NCBI GenBank assembly: GCA_907165275.2 | Contig: OU015674.1 | Span: forward strand, 5,729,001 to 5,793,000 | Reading direction: 5' to 3' | Source: Zygaena filipendulae | Lineage: Eukaryota > Arthropoda > Insecta > Lepidoptera > Zygaenidae | DNA: 64,000 bases | In this document: positions 53,655 to 64,000 of the stretch, piece after piece | Position numbering within the stretch: position 1 is the first letter of the stretch | Layout: each line of letters begins with the position of its first letter | Program-made: the position numbers and the translations under genes | Notes under the pieces: model-generated | Told to the model about the DNA's origin: nothing | What the model saw: only the letters and a program-made list of their open reading frames with translations | The model's database searches: none

Positions 53655-53852
53655 ACTACTTATCCTACTAATATTATAAATGTGAAAGTGTGGATGTTTG
53701 GATGTTTGTTACTCAATCACGCAAAAACGGCTGAACGGATTTGAATGAAATTTGGCATGCACGTTGTCAGGGATACAGAGAAGGACATAGGGCATTTTTT
53801 ATCTCGGAATTCCTACGGGAACTACGGGTGAAACCGCGGCGCACAGCTAGTA
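53655..53852 (-). repeat. Interspersed repeat family A (inverted), well preserved
   Basis: TCCTACTAATATTATAAATG, ACGCAAAAACGGCTGAACGG, GAAATTTGGCATGCACGTTG, AGGGATACAGAGAAGGACAT, GTGAAACCGCGGCGCACAGC. Confidence 0.65.
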
Positions 53853-55099
53853 TTAAATATACGAAACTCCATTTTGTAGTTAACCGAATAGAAAATTCGT
53901 ATGATTATAATTATTCAAGTGGGTATAATTCAGTACCTACATGTAAGCGATTTCATATATTTAATCATGCAGTGGTATTGTGTGAGTGTAGTAGCCAGTT
54001 GGTAAGTGTATTTACTTCACATGTCCGAAACCATTAGAGCTGAATTGTAATTATCACTTAGGGTTATTGTCTTTCACGATATCTACAGTAGTAATCTACA
54101 AACAGTAATTATTTAAGTAGATTACTACGTAGGTTCCCGAACTGTGTCTATTAAATGTTATATGCGTACTATACTTAATTACCTACACTAACAATCACCT
54201 AAGTGAAGCTCGAAGTATTTAAAGTTTTCTAAACTAATTTATAAATACTGTTTATTATAAAACATTTATTCCTTTAGGTAATATCAAAGGACTTTACTCA
54301 AGGGCCCTGAGGGCCATAACACCGAAGCTATGTACGTATTTGTGAGTACAGTTACAGACTGAAAAACTCAATGTATCATGACTGTGCATGGGTTTAAACT
54401 CGGGTTTAAAACCGAAAATGACCGGCTTTTATCTGGTTTAATCCCAAGCACCGGGTTGATTGCCCATCTATAATCATGACCACTTGAATCATGAGTGCGC
54501 GTGTATGTGTTTGTTGTTGTGTTTTGTTTTTCACGCAGTCAAGAAAATTTACATTTAGTTACTTCAGATACAGTCAACGTAAGGTACAACCTTCCATTCC
54601 GGAAATGTATAGGTCCCGAGGGAAATTCAAACGGCTGAGAAGAGTTGATGATGACATTTTTTTATCCCAATAAATTGTCCGAAGAAACGCGGGGGTGAAA
54701 CCGTCACAATAATATGGGATGCTCTTTAGGCAATCAAAAGAAATGATACCGTTTCCCTAATTTTTAATCGACCGTAAACTTTCAAATATTCTCTTTTCTA
54801 TTCATACAAACGGTAGTTTTGGTCGCCGTCTGTGACCATAAACTATAAACCGCAAAACAAAATACACGAAATACGTTCCATTCCATTCATAATGGATGAG
54901 CATGAACGAACCGGTGATATAATAATACGCAACCAACCGTGGCACGGAACGGCGCACAATAAAATTTAAGTGTAACTCCGTGGAACAGTGATCGGGATAC
55001 GACGTATCTTGAGTTTATATTATCTTTGGTTTATAAAATTCATGGCTTTTTCTTGTCTTGTACGAGTTTTCATTTGATAGGTCATATTTATTTTATTAC

Positions 55100-55232
55100 T
55101 TACCCGCATGTTCTTCTCGGTACCCCTGAAAACGTACATGCTAAATTTCATCCAAATCCGTTCAGCCGTTTTTGCGTGACTGAGTAACAAACATCCACAC
55201 TTTCACATTTATAATGTAAGTAGGATATTAAG
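55100..55232 (+). repeat. Repeat family A, 3' half
   Basis: TACCCCTGAAAACGTACATG, AATCCGTTCAGCCGTTTTTG, GAGTAACAAACATCCACAC and TTATAATGTAAGTAGGATA. Confidence 0.6.
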
Positions 55233-55446
55233 TGCCTAATACCTTCTAGATATGTAATAATTTAGACTTTACAAAGAGACATTATATTTACATAGGAATT
55301 TTCGCACAAAAATATCCCTCACAACGTGTATGCCCTATGTCCTAAAACTAACCTTTACTTACTTACTTTTTGTACTACTGACATCGTGTATGAATTTGGA
55401 TGTTCGGTTGAGTAAGTAGTAAAGGCGCGAAAGGTAACAGACAGAC

Positions 55447-55450
<4 letters not shown>

Positions 55451-55477
<27 letters not shown>
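55451..55477. repeat. T27 homopolymer
   Basis: Longest homopolymer in the window; it may be the complement of a retroposon poly(A) tail, with the body to the right (to about 55680). Confidence 0.7.
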
Positions 55478-55729
55478 ATTTAAAAACGTTTACAGAATAT
55501 GACTTAATCTAATAGCAACCCAAAAATCACCAAGATTTGTCCGGGATGCTAGACAAAAGTTGAGTTTCGTTAAAAAATATAGAAGTAACGACATCACACA
55601 TGAGCACACACAGCAAACATACACAATATTATCTAATTACAACATAATTCCAATTCCAATTTCCATTCGCATTTATATATTATTAAGCATGGAATAGTAT
55701 GCGTCGATGCATAATATATTCTTCTTACT

Positions 55730-55942
55730 AGCTTTGCCCCGCGGTTTCACCCGCGGTAAAATCGGAGTTCCCGCGGGAACTACGGCATAAAAAGTACCCT
55801 ATGTGTTAATCTGATGTATAAGCTATATTATTGTAAAGTTTCATTTAAATCCGTTCAGTAGTTTTTGCGTGAAAGAGTAACAAACATCCATCCATCCATA
55901 CATACTTACAAACTTTCGCGTTTATAATACATACTAGTAGGA
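55730..55942 (+). repeat. Interspersed repeat family A, well preserved
   Basis: TACTAGCTTTGCCCCGCGGT, GGAGTTCCCGCGGGAACTAC, AAAAAGTACCCTATGTGTTA, AATCCGTTCAGTAGTTTTTG, GAAAGAGTAACAAACATCC and TTTATAATACATACTAGTAG. Confidence 0.65.
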
Positions 55943-56211
55943 TGTTTGCCTCATACAGTCTGACATCGTCGTCGATATTACCTATGCGTATTTTTACCGC
56001 AGTGAAAAGCAATTTAAACAGTCCCCCTCAGAATTGAAACAATACTGTATATAAGGTATAGGTACTATAATATGTTAGCAAAGCAAAAAGTCGTTAATTT
56101 GTCAGTCTTTGCTGTCCCCTTTCATGAATATTCATTACACATTGTAGGAAAAACTTTTAGTCGCTGAAGTTAAACACTTCCGGGAAAATATTGAATGAGC
56201 TCTTTATATTA

Positions 56212-56505
56212 GAACCAGCCGTTCCACGCGGTTTCACTCGCGTCAATTTCGGAGTTCCAGCGAGGATTCCGGGAAAAATTGTCTTTCAAACATGTCCTAA
56301 TACAATAGAAAATAATTCAGCCATATCAGTGGAGCCGTTCCATAGTTATTTATCAATTATGTGTCAATGGATTTTTATTTATATACTGTAGACTAGCTGT
56401 TCCGCGCGGTTTCACCCGTGATAATTTCGAAGTTCCCGCGGAATTGTTCCATACAAACTTTGTAACCCCTTTTCATTCCCTTAGGGGTTGAATTTTCAAA
56501 AATCC
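56212..56505 (+). repeat. Two family A heads in tandem
   Basis: AGCCGTTCCACGCGGTTTCA with GGATTCCGGGAAAAATTG, then GACTAGCTGTTCCGCGCGGT with TTCGAAGTTCCCGCGGAATT. Both are 5' parts only. Confidence 0.55.
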
Positions 56506-57371
56506 TTTCTTATCGGATGCCTACGTCATACAAAGAAAACACCCTTCAAGTTTCAGGTCTCTACGATCAGCGGTTTAGGCTGTGCGTTGATCCATCAGTC
56601 ATTCAGGACAAAGCATTTTATATGTATAGATAGATATAAGTATAATAGACTGTATAAAAAACTTATACGTGCTTTAAAAGTGACAGTATTAAAACTTCGT
56701 CCTCGTGTCCAAAGAAGTCTCGCTCCAGAAAAGTTCTTAGGTATGTTAAGTAGGTCGAGTGAGTCATCATTTAAGTCATACAATCGTGTATAAAACATGA
56801 CTGACCCCGACTTCAATAGGTAGAAGTTTCAGTTACATATTATAATATACGTAACGCCCGCTGGGTTCGCAAAAGATACATATTAATATGTTATGAACCG
56901 TTGGTTTATAAGAAATCTAATGAGATTGGATACTAACGATAGATTATGAACACAAAAGTTTGCTATCTGGATATATCTGCATCTAGTCGGCACATTGTGA
57001 ACGAATAGTATATCATTTTCACCGTATAAAATTGTAACTGTGTAATGCTGAGCATAGAAATTGCATTGCGGTGGGTGCTCACACATGAGAAATTAGGTAC
57101 CATGTGACTGTTTTGTGGTCACAGACCACAGTTCGAACCTACAACCTTAAGCGTGTCGGGGTGAGTGCAAATACCTCGGCAATGCCAACCGTTTGTTTAC
57201 TAATATGCCTATACTATATAATGTATATAATGTACCGTGTACCTAGTACCCACTACCACCCACAACACAGGATTTTTCTAGTGTGGGCACCAACGGATAT
57301 ATCTTATTATTATTTTCTTTTTGGTAATATACATTTTTGATTTTTCTTTTCATTTATTAATGCAAATGGGC

Positions 57372-57545
57372 ATTCATTTGTATGTTTGTTTGTTACGCTT
57401 TCACGCCTTAACGACTCAACCGATGATCATGAAATTTTGCATGCACGTTGTGAGAAGTATAGAGGACATAGAGTACTTTTATCCCGGAATTACTCAAGAA
57501 ATCAGAAGTCGACGCGGGCGAAACTGCGAGGAAGTATTATAGAAG
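57372..57545 (-). repeat. Interspersed repeat family A (inverted)
   Basis: GTTTGTTACGCTTTCACGCC, TTAACGACTCAACCGATGAT, CATGAAATTTTGCATGCACG, GACATAGAGTACTTTTATCC, GGGCGAAACTGCGAGGAAG. Confidence 0.65.
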
Positions 57546-58039
57546 TATAAGTATGGATAGCACTAAAAATTCCATGTACTTATAATGTTATAAACATAAT
57601 ATGATATATTGTAATGTGCACGATTCGTGTGCAATAAATTTCTACATTTGGTGTAACTATTTGCGACGTGCTCACATTGAAGTTGGAAGATGGCTAACGG
57701 CGCATTGGTTCAATATTGATTTTTACAGTCATGAATAAAGTCGTATAGGTACCTGTCTAGGTACCTATATCGAATCACAAAAGCACTTCGCCCCTCTGTA
57801 TCCTCAATCTTATAAACTATTCAAAGCTGAAACCGTTTTCACCATTTTCACATCGGATTGGAAGCATGATATACATATTTTCTCAGAAGTTCGTACCACA
57901 ATTAGGATATGTTGGACATGTTATAACATGGACAATATGTTATTTTTTTATACATATGTGTTACAGCTCATAATTATGTGCCCAGGCGTTCGTTAACTGC
58001 GCATCCTTATACTATTTATAAATTCGAACCTGAGTATAT

Positions 58040-58218
58040 TGATTTGTTTGTTTGTTCCGTTTTCACGCCTTAACGGCTCAACCAATCATCATGATGTATC
58101 ACGATGAAGCATACACGTTATCAGCAATACAGAGATGGACATAGGGTACTTTTTGTTTTGGAATGCCCGCGGGAACTCCGAAATTAACGCGGCAGAAACA
58201 GCGGGAAACAGCTAGTAT
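58040..58218 (-). repeat. Interspersed repeat family A (inverted)
   Basis: TTTTCACGCCTTAACGGCTC, AACCAATCATCATGATG, CATAGGGTACTTTTTGTTTT, CCCGCGGGAACTCCGAAATT, GCGGGAAACAGCTAGTATTC. Confidence 0.65.
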
Positions 58219-58855
58219 TCTAATAAACAAAATACCACATGTATACAGTCGGCGTACAGATTTATTTAAAGAATTATTTATTAATGAGTGTAAACCAGAA
58301 CACACTTTGGTACGAAGCAGTGATTTTAATCAGTTTATTGTCAATAAATTGGTGTAACGGCCGTCCCCCACAGCCTCAAGCTGAACACACACGAAAACAA
58401 AACGCGTGCGATATAAAATTGCGTACCTACCTACTACCTACGTGCAATAAAATTTAAAATACGCACCGAAACTCGTCATAAAATCTATCCGGAGTCGAAC
58501 TTGGATGCCGCCGTAAAATAGTTTATTGGCGCCAATATTTTAAAGATGTACATTGTACGAACGAAACAATATAAATTCTTGCGTCATAGTGAAACAAACT
58601 GTACGTGAGGCGAGCGCTCAATCACTGTACAGACAACAGCAGCAATATTTGTACTTTATTACTATTGAAATAAGATTCAATAACTTTCAAAGTGTTTGTA
58701 CATATTTCATATTTCTGCTGCTCACTGTACAGAACAGATTTGTTTCATGTTAAAAACATATTTGAAATCAATGCCATTTTATTGTTAGAAAAGAAAAAAG
58801 ACAAGATATTAGATTGAAAGAGTATTTATCAAAATAGTAGTCATCGATAAAATAT

Positions 58856-59050
58856 ACTAGCCGTTCCCCGCGGTTTCGCCCGCGGTAATTTCAGAGTTCC
58901 CGCTGGAAATCCGGGATAAAAAGTACCCTATGTCCTTCTCTGTACCTCTGATAACGTGTCTGCGAAATTTCAGGATGATCGGCTGAGCCGTTTAGGCGTG
59001 AAAGCTTTACAAACAAACAATCTCACTTCACTTACAATATTAGTAAAGGA
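58856..59050 (+). repeat. Interspersed repeat family A, near consensus
   Basis: TACTAGCCGTTCCCCGCGGT, TTCGCCCGCGGTAATTTCAG, AAAAAGTACCCTATGTCCTT, TCAGGATGATCGGCTGAGCC, GTTTAGGCGTGAAAGC, CAATATTAGTAAAGGATA. The best full-length copy in the window. Confidence 0.7.
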
Positions 59051-60159
59051 TACCAAATACCCAAGACACGCAGTCAGAGACGTAAAAATGTCCAGCATAC
59101 AAAATAATGTAAGAGCGGGTTTTTTTATTAGTATAGTTTTCATGTGATAGCAAACAGTTAACTACTAAAAACGACGAAGTCTTTTTAAGAGTTGTAAAAA
59201 TAACAACGCGCAACGTTATGTCGTTTTTTATGGAAATGTTTGAGTAGAACGCAATTTTTTTTATATCAATAAGTTTTTGGCATAAAACTATAATAAATAG
59301 ACCGTGTCCACTGTCCACACTGGATTAGGGCCTATATCGTTAGTCTCAATATGTGTGGTGAAACAGTCGGCGGCGCAAAAACTTTCTCGATAAAAAACCC
59401 ACAAAATAGATATTATTTTGTGTAAAGAACCTGTATTTTTCAGACTAAAAATTTTTTTAAACAGCTTAATGTCGTAAGTTTCTATGTACGAGTTAGTTTT
59501 TATTCAATCAAAAGTGACAGTTTGTTTTCGACGCCACTTTTTGTAACGACATTTGTATGGAATCGTGAGTCTGGGTAGAAAGTTAATATTTTATTTTTAC
59601 ATGACTGGCATACCTCGAGATTTTTGGCAACGAATTTGCTGAGTATTGATCGAGACTGGGGGCGGTGGAGGCGCGGGAAAAGGACGCATACGAAAACGGG
59701 CTCAAGAGCGACTTCGAGTTTTGGCTACATACTACAGTTACAGAAAATGCTAACAATATACCTATTGAAAGTACAGGGAAATGAACTTGCAAGAGCAACA
59801 AAACCCAATTTCAGAATCCAGAGAAAAATAGAGGAAGATTGACCAAATGGTACCGATGTCTCTACATAATATAGAGTATACACAATTTTATTATTGCAAT
59901 AGTGGTATGGTGGTCAATTTCGGAACTGCCACTTCTATTTATATTTCAAGATCTAATTTACCCATAACTATACACCAAGTAGCTTCTGTGGCCAAGGTTT
60001 TACCCGCATAAATTTCGGTATTCCCGCGGGAACACATTGTTCGGAGACAAAAGAAGCCAGTAACTATCAGTGAAAGACTGTTTATAATCGATTCATTACC
60101 TAGTTTCAGATATTAGTCCATGCATCTAAACTTACAAACACAAGAACAAACTGTAGATA

Positions 60160-60340
60160 CTGTTCCCCGCGGTTTTACCCGCGTTAATTTCAAAATTCCC
60201 GCGGGAATTCCGATACAAAAAATGCCATATGTACTTTTTTATGCCCTTGACAACGTGTATCATGATGATCGTTAGAGTCGTTACGGCGTGAAAGCGTAAC
60301 AAACAAACAAACCCACATTTGCATTTATAGTAGTAGTCGA
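60160..60340 (+). repeat. Interspersed repeat family A
   Basis: ACTGTTCCCCGCGGTTTTAC, AATTCCCGCGGGAATTCCG, GTTACGGCGTGAAAGCGTAA, CAAACAAACAAACCC, TTTGCATTTATAGTAGTAG. Confidence 0.65.
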
Positions 60341-61339
60341 ATTAGTGTACATACCTACAATCTACATGTATTATGTAGGTATATGAGCAAATGCGTAAAA
60401 CTAAAGAGGAATCGTCCTCGATATCTCGGTCACGTGAAGGTTTGACCTCTATCGAGAACAATAGTCGTATATTTCTGTTGCACTATTTTTCTGCTGTTTG
60501 GAAGTCGAAATTAAAAAATGTAGGTACGCTTTTCAACTATGTTTAATCGACATTGGAGACCTGGTTTTTTTTTTTAAGATGAATTAATAGAGAAACGTAC
60601 TATTTATTATTTTGACTTAAATATAATTATATTATTTAGCTATACACTAAATAATTTTTGTACTAGGTACTGAAAAAAATACCTACCTGATATATGAAAA
60701 ATTCACTGTGAAATGTATGACTTGTATTATTATCAACCATTATTATCAATAAATAGATTATAGAGTATAAAGTATTCAATGCCGATTAAAATAACGGTGA
60801 TTTCGCTGCTAGATTTAAAGCCGGCATCGAATATAAAATAGTGGTTACGGAAACGGCTTTGCGTTATACGCTGTGCACAATTGTCACATTTCACGGTTGC
60901 ATTTCCAAGAGCTCCAAAAAACCAGACTGTTATCAATGCATTTCAGGTATTCATAGCCAGTTCGAATATTGATTCCAACTGGAGGCTTTTAAAGATAATA
61001 AATACTTAATAAAGCTTCGCATTATCACTCAGAGCCACTCCTAGTCCCAAATTAACCAGATTTTGTTTTATCCCCACCGCTAGATAAATAGTTGTAGGTA
61101 AATAATACAAAAGATGTCGGTCTGTTTCTTAAATTTTAAATAGGTACGTATTTTAACTATAATAATTACAACACTAGTTAACTACCGCGACTTAATCTAC
61201 GTGACTTTTGGAGTTCTCTCAGAAGTACGAGACAAAAAGCCTTGATTTTAAAGTATTAACGAACTAAATTTCATTAAAAAATAATTAAAATTAGCCGCCT
61301 GCCAATAAACCGATGTCTAAATTCTTTTTGTAAATCAAC

Positions 61340-61570
61340 ACGTATCGAAGTTCGAAGACGGCCGTCACATGATCATCGTCGGCGGCTCGCGACAACGGTG
61401 CGTCCGCGTCGATATTATATCTGACGCAGCGTCACAGAGCCGCAGGCGCAGCTGTCTGGGCGTGCGCGGATGGAAATAGACGGCGACGTCGCGTCGTGTC
61501 GATCGCCGCCGCCTCGCCTGCCGAATGGGAAAGGACAAGGCACGCGCCTTGCGACGGACGGGCGGTCGTC
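61340..61570. promoter_or_regulatory. CpG-rich island, possible promoter or 5' exon
   Basis: 230 bases rich in CG within an otherwise AT-rich 10 kb, with GATGATCATGTGACGG and GTGACGCTGCGTCAGA on the minus strand and a TATA-like ATATAATATC beside the latter. No coding signal of PMCA type. It could be an alternative upstream PMCA promoter; this is inference only. Confidence 0.25.
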
Positions 61571-63482
61571 GGTGTGGAATTTTCATTATATTCAATCGTA
61601 ATAGGGTTAACAAACAGTGTTGAACTCTTTTTTCGCTCGGTAATACGACTACTTCAGCTTTCACAGAAAGAGTGTTTTCCAACATGGATGCAACGTGACG
61701 GGAGGACAGAAATATAGTAGAGCTTCTTCTATTGATTCGTTAAAAAAATATCTTCCCATTTATTGTAATATCAATTTAAATTGTGGAGAGGCTTACGATT
61801 ATTTCAAAAATGATATTAAATTGTTAAATTGTGCAAGAAGCTCCAAAAAATGTTTTTTAAACGTCAAAAACAAAATACAGTTTTTTTTTTTTCTAAAATA
61901 CTGGTAATTTTATTTCACCGACTTTTATATGGGTGCTTTATTTCTCGTAGGTACAAAAAGTTGGGAACCCTAATCATGATCGACGGCCGGTGAGGAAGGG
62001 CCAACAAGACAATGGGGCTTTTTCATTAAACATCACAACATAGCAGCGGTGTTTTTACACAAAAAATATTGTAGGACAAATTAAAATTAGGAAATCGGAA
62101 TTTGGATAGCAATTTTAATACACGCGTGACCTTTTCTTGTCTTTAATACACACAACATATAACTGTGACGGGTCTTTCTATCTACACACACATCACGCGG
62201 AAACTACTTAACAGATTTAGATGAAGATAAGGTAATTTACGTACACACTTGTAACTTGAGCGTTGGATTAACATTTACACAATATCATAATATCATAACA
62301 CAATATCATAATTTTTTATCGTCTCGATAACGTTTGATATCTGTTAATGTAGCAGAGGATGAAGAAACAAAATGTATATTTTTTTCCCCGGCACAATAAG
62401 ACATTTTCACCGGTGGAATCACAACAGCTATAGTCCATAGTCCATACTAATATTATAAAGAGAAAAATATTTTTCATTACTCATACTCGGAAAGTAGGTC
62501 TGAAGTTGCCTGAGAAGCGGGTTGAAAGTAACCCTTTTCAGCCCTAGGGAGAATCGCTTTCAACTGACAAGTGTCAAATTATTAAAAAAAAACTAGGTCT
62601 ATTTTCACATTTCTATTGAACCATGTTTCAACTTTCTATACAGCCAGCGCGATGTAAAATTGAAATAACGTAAAGTTTAAGTAGGTATTAATTAAAATAA
62701 AATTCACTCACTTTGTTTTAAGCTAATTCCTATTTATATTTTTTTATTTTCTTTAATGAATACTTAATAATTAAAGAAAATATTTTTTTTGGGTCGCCAC
62801 AATGTAAATAAAAAATACTGGCTGAATAGCTAGCCGGCCAAAGAAAAAGAAATAGGTGGGAAAGTGTCAAGCGACTATCCGATCTTCACTCATTTTTTCT
62901 TTAGCTAATTCCTATTTTTATTTTGACTTTCCTTACATTCGTAATGAAAAGCACATTGTTATCCTAGGGGTGAAAGTAACTTATTTAGTCCCGAGATCGA
63001 TCGAGATATTTTACCGACAAGAAGTTGGACTGATTCTAAAAAACGTTTCTTTCAGCTGTAGTTATTGTCTGTCCCTAAGGAATTCACGAAAGGAATTCCC
63101 GGTTCCAAGGGAATCACGAAATTTGGACGAATGAAACCACGGGCATCAGCTAGTACACAATAAATTTAGTTAAACACTGTATAAACGACATAATTATACA
63201 TTAAAAATGTAACTTGAAAAGAAGCAACCACGTACTCAAAACCCTATTATGAGAATAGGATCGGGCACAATCGAATGTCCAGAAAAGTTCGTCGATTTGT
63301 AACCGGACATAAAACTTTCCTGCAAAGAACGCTAACATCGGCAGTAGTAAAAGTCGAAACTTGATGTCCCATTGGGGAAATAAAAGAAAATCTTATACCT
63401 AGTAAACCCCCGCAAAGCTAACGGCGAAATATGCAATTACCTTTATTTTAATCGCAGAAAGAAAATCTATAGGTACTATAAT

Positions 63483-63768
63483 AAAAGAGTAGAATCCGCG
63501 ATTCTGTACATTGAATATTTTTACCTAAAATTGAGAGGGGTGATAAAAGAAGAGTAACCAAGCCCAAAAAAGTTTTTAAAATTCTTTTCTGTCTGTCTGT
63601 TCGCGATAATCTCCGCATCTACTGAACCGATTGTCATGCGGTTTTCACAGTTAGATTAAGCTTAGCCTGGAGCTACATATAGGCTTTGTTTCATTGAAAT
63701 CGGATGTCGGGAAAAAAAGTTGTTGTAAAAAACCTTTCATGCGGGTGAAACCGCGGGACACAGCTAGT
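63483..63768 (-). repeat. Family A-related repeat, longer variant (inverted)
   Basis: AAAAGAGTAGAATCCGCGAT (also at 31265), CTGTCTGTCTGTTCGCGATA, CTACTGAACCGATTGTCATG, TTTCATTGAAATCGGATG, ending GTGAAACCGCGGGACACAGC. The middle differs from other copies. Confidence 0.55.
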
Positions 63769-63782
63769 ACGAAATATGAATA

Positions 63783-63998
63783 TTATTCGGTAGCACACTT
63801 GTCATCTTGTATTGACATTATCGCAAAGTAATTCTTGGAACTCATCGATATGAAGTCAGAGGGTACGAAAACCCGTATACTTAATGCCATAACAACAGCG
63901 AACAAACCTGCCAAACAATAACCATGAGGAGGCTTCATCGATTTCCCGTGCCGCAACAAATATTTGTACAAGTCGAGTGTTTGCGTAGGGCACTGCAG
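63783..63998 (-). CDS. Open frame running off the right edge, unknown
   Basis: 72 codons open from the window edge to TAA (63783-63785): LQCPTQTLDLYKYLLRHGKS, MKPPHGYCLAGLFAVVMALS, then IRVFVPSDFISMSSKNYFAI and MSIQDDKCATE. One hydrophobic stretch (GLFAVVMALSIRVF). Composition is ordinary for coding DNA, but the family is not recognised and a splice donor CAG|GTTTGT inside it could end an exon earlier. It may be the 3' end of another gene, part of a repeat, or chance. Confidence 0.25.
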   Translation of the reverse strand: MQCPTQTLDLYKYLLRHGKSMKPPHGYCLAGLFAVVMALSIRVFVPSDFISMSSKNYFAIMSIQDDKCATE

Positions 63999-64000
63999 GG

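Larger units (their letters stand above)
52932..63782 (-). other. PMCA: Upstream PMCA intron or 5' region, repeat-rich, no exon found
   Basis: The missing PMCA exon should encode the conserved cytosolic N-terminus before [10 protein letters not shown] looked on the minus strand and did not find it. The stretch is full of family A repeats. It also has a T27 run (55451-55477) and a CpG-rich island at about 61340-61570. Confidence 0.5.

Noticed and set aside
59583..59801. Minus-strand frame starting with a signal-peptide-like MLLLQVHFPVLSIGILLAFS
   Set aside because: Isolated, no continuation or splice context, and surrounded by repeats; hydrophobic starts occur by chance in AT-rich DNA.

Overview
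The window looks like nuclear DNA of an insect, most probably a lepidopteran. Small GC-rich coding exons with GT-AG introns sit in AT-rich introns full of short interspersed repeats. The lepidopteran call is inference from the style of the repeats and the protein variants. No bacterial gene, CRISPR array, rRNA or stand-alone tRNA gene was seen.

Positions 1-6825 (+ strand) hold the last seven exons of a gene whose 5' end lies left of the window. Together they encode 287 residues plus a stop in one open frame. The protein is proline-rich, carries an RVSF (RVxF-type) motif that could dock protein phosphatase 1, and belongs to no family I recognise. Its 3'UTR probably ends between 7.28 and 7.7 kb.

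Positions 9756-52931 (- strand) hold a plasma-membrane Ca2+-ATPase (PMCA, P2B-type P-ATPase). I reconstructed 19 core exons plus a 45-nt cassette exon. These give 1033 (or 1048) in-frame codons from just before TM1 to the calmodulin-binding region, with every splice phase matching. The N-terminal exon or exons lie beyond 64000. The common exon at 28245-28371 can be spliced to either of two clear terminal exons (21573-21743, 9756-9974) or to a small third candidate (23147-23233). All three would end in class I PDZ-ligand-like C-termini. The two genes converge, with their 3' ends facing each other over about 7-9.7 kb.

The introns are crowded with families of short mobile elements: tRNA-derived SINEs, several TIR/MITE families with two or three copies each, fold-back palindromes, and a repeat family of about 200 bp with more than 15 copies. 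Several elements and satellites lie within about 10-30 nt of splice sites in both genes. One MITE appears to supply the branch point of a PMCA intron. The block 52932-63780 is PMCA upstream intron or intergenic DNA made mostly of such repeats, with one CpG-rich island at 61340-61570. A 72-codon open frame of unknown nature runs off the right edge.

The most useful observations are the three-way choice of PMCA C-terminus, the phase-neutral 45-nt cassette in the regulatory loop, and the clustering of MITEs and satellites at splice sites.
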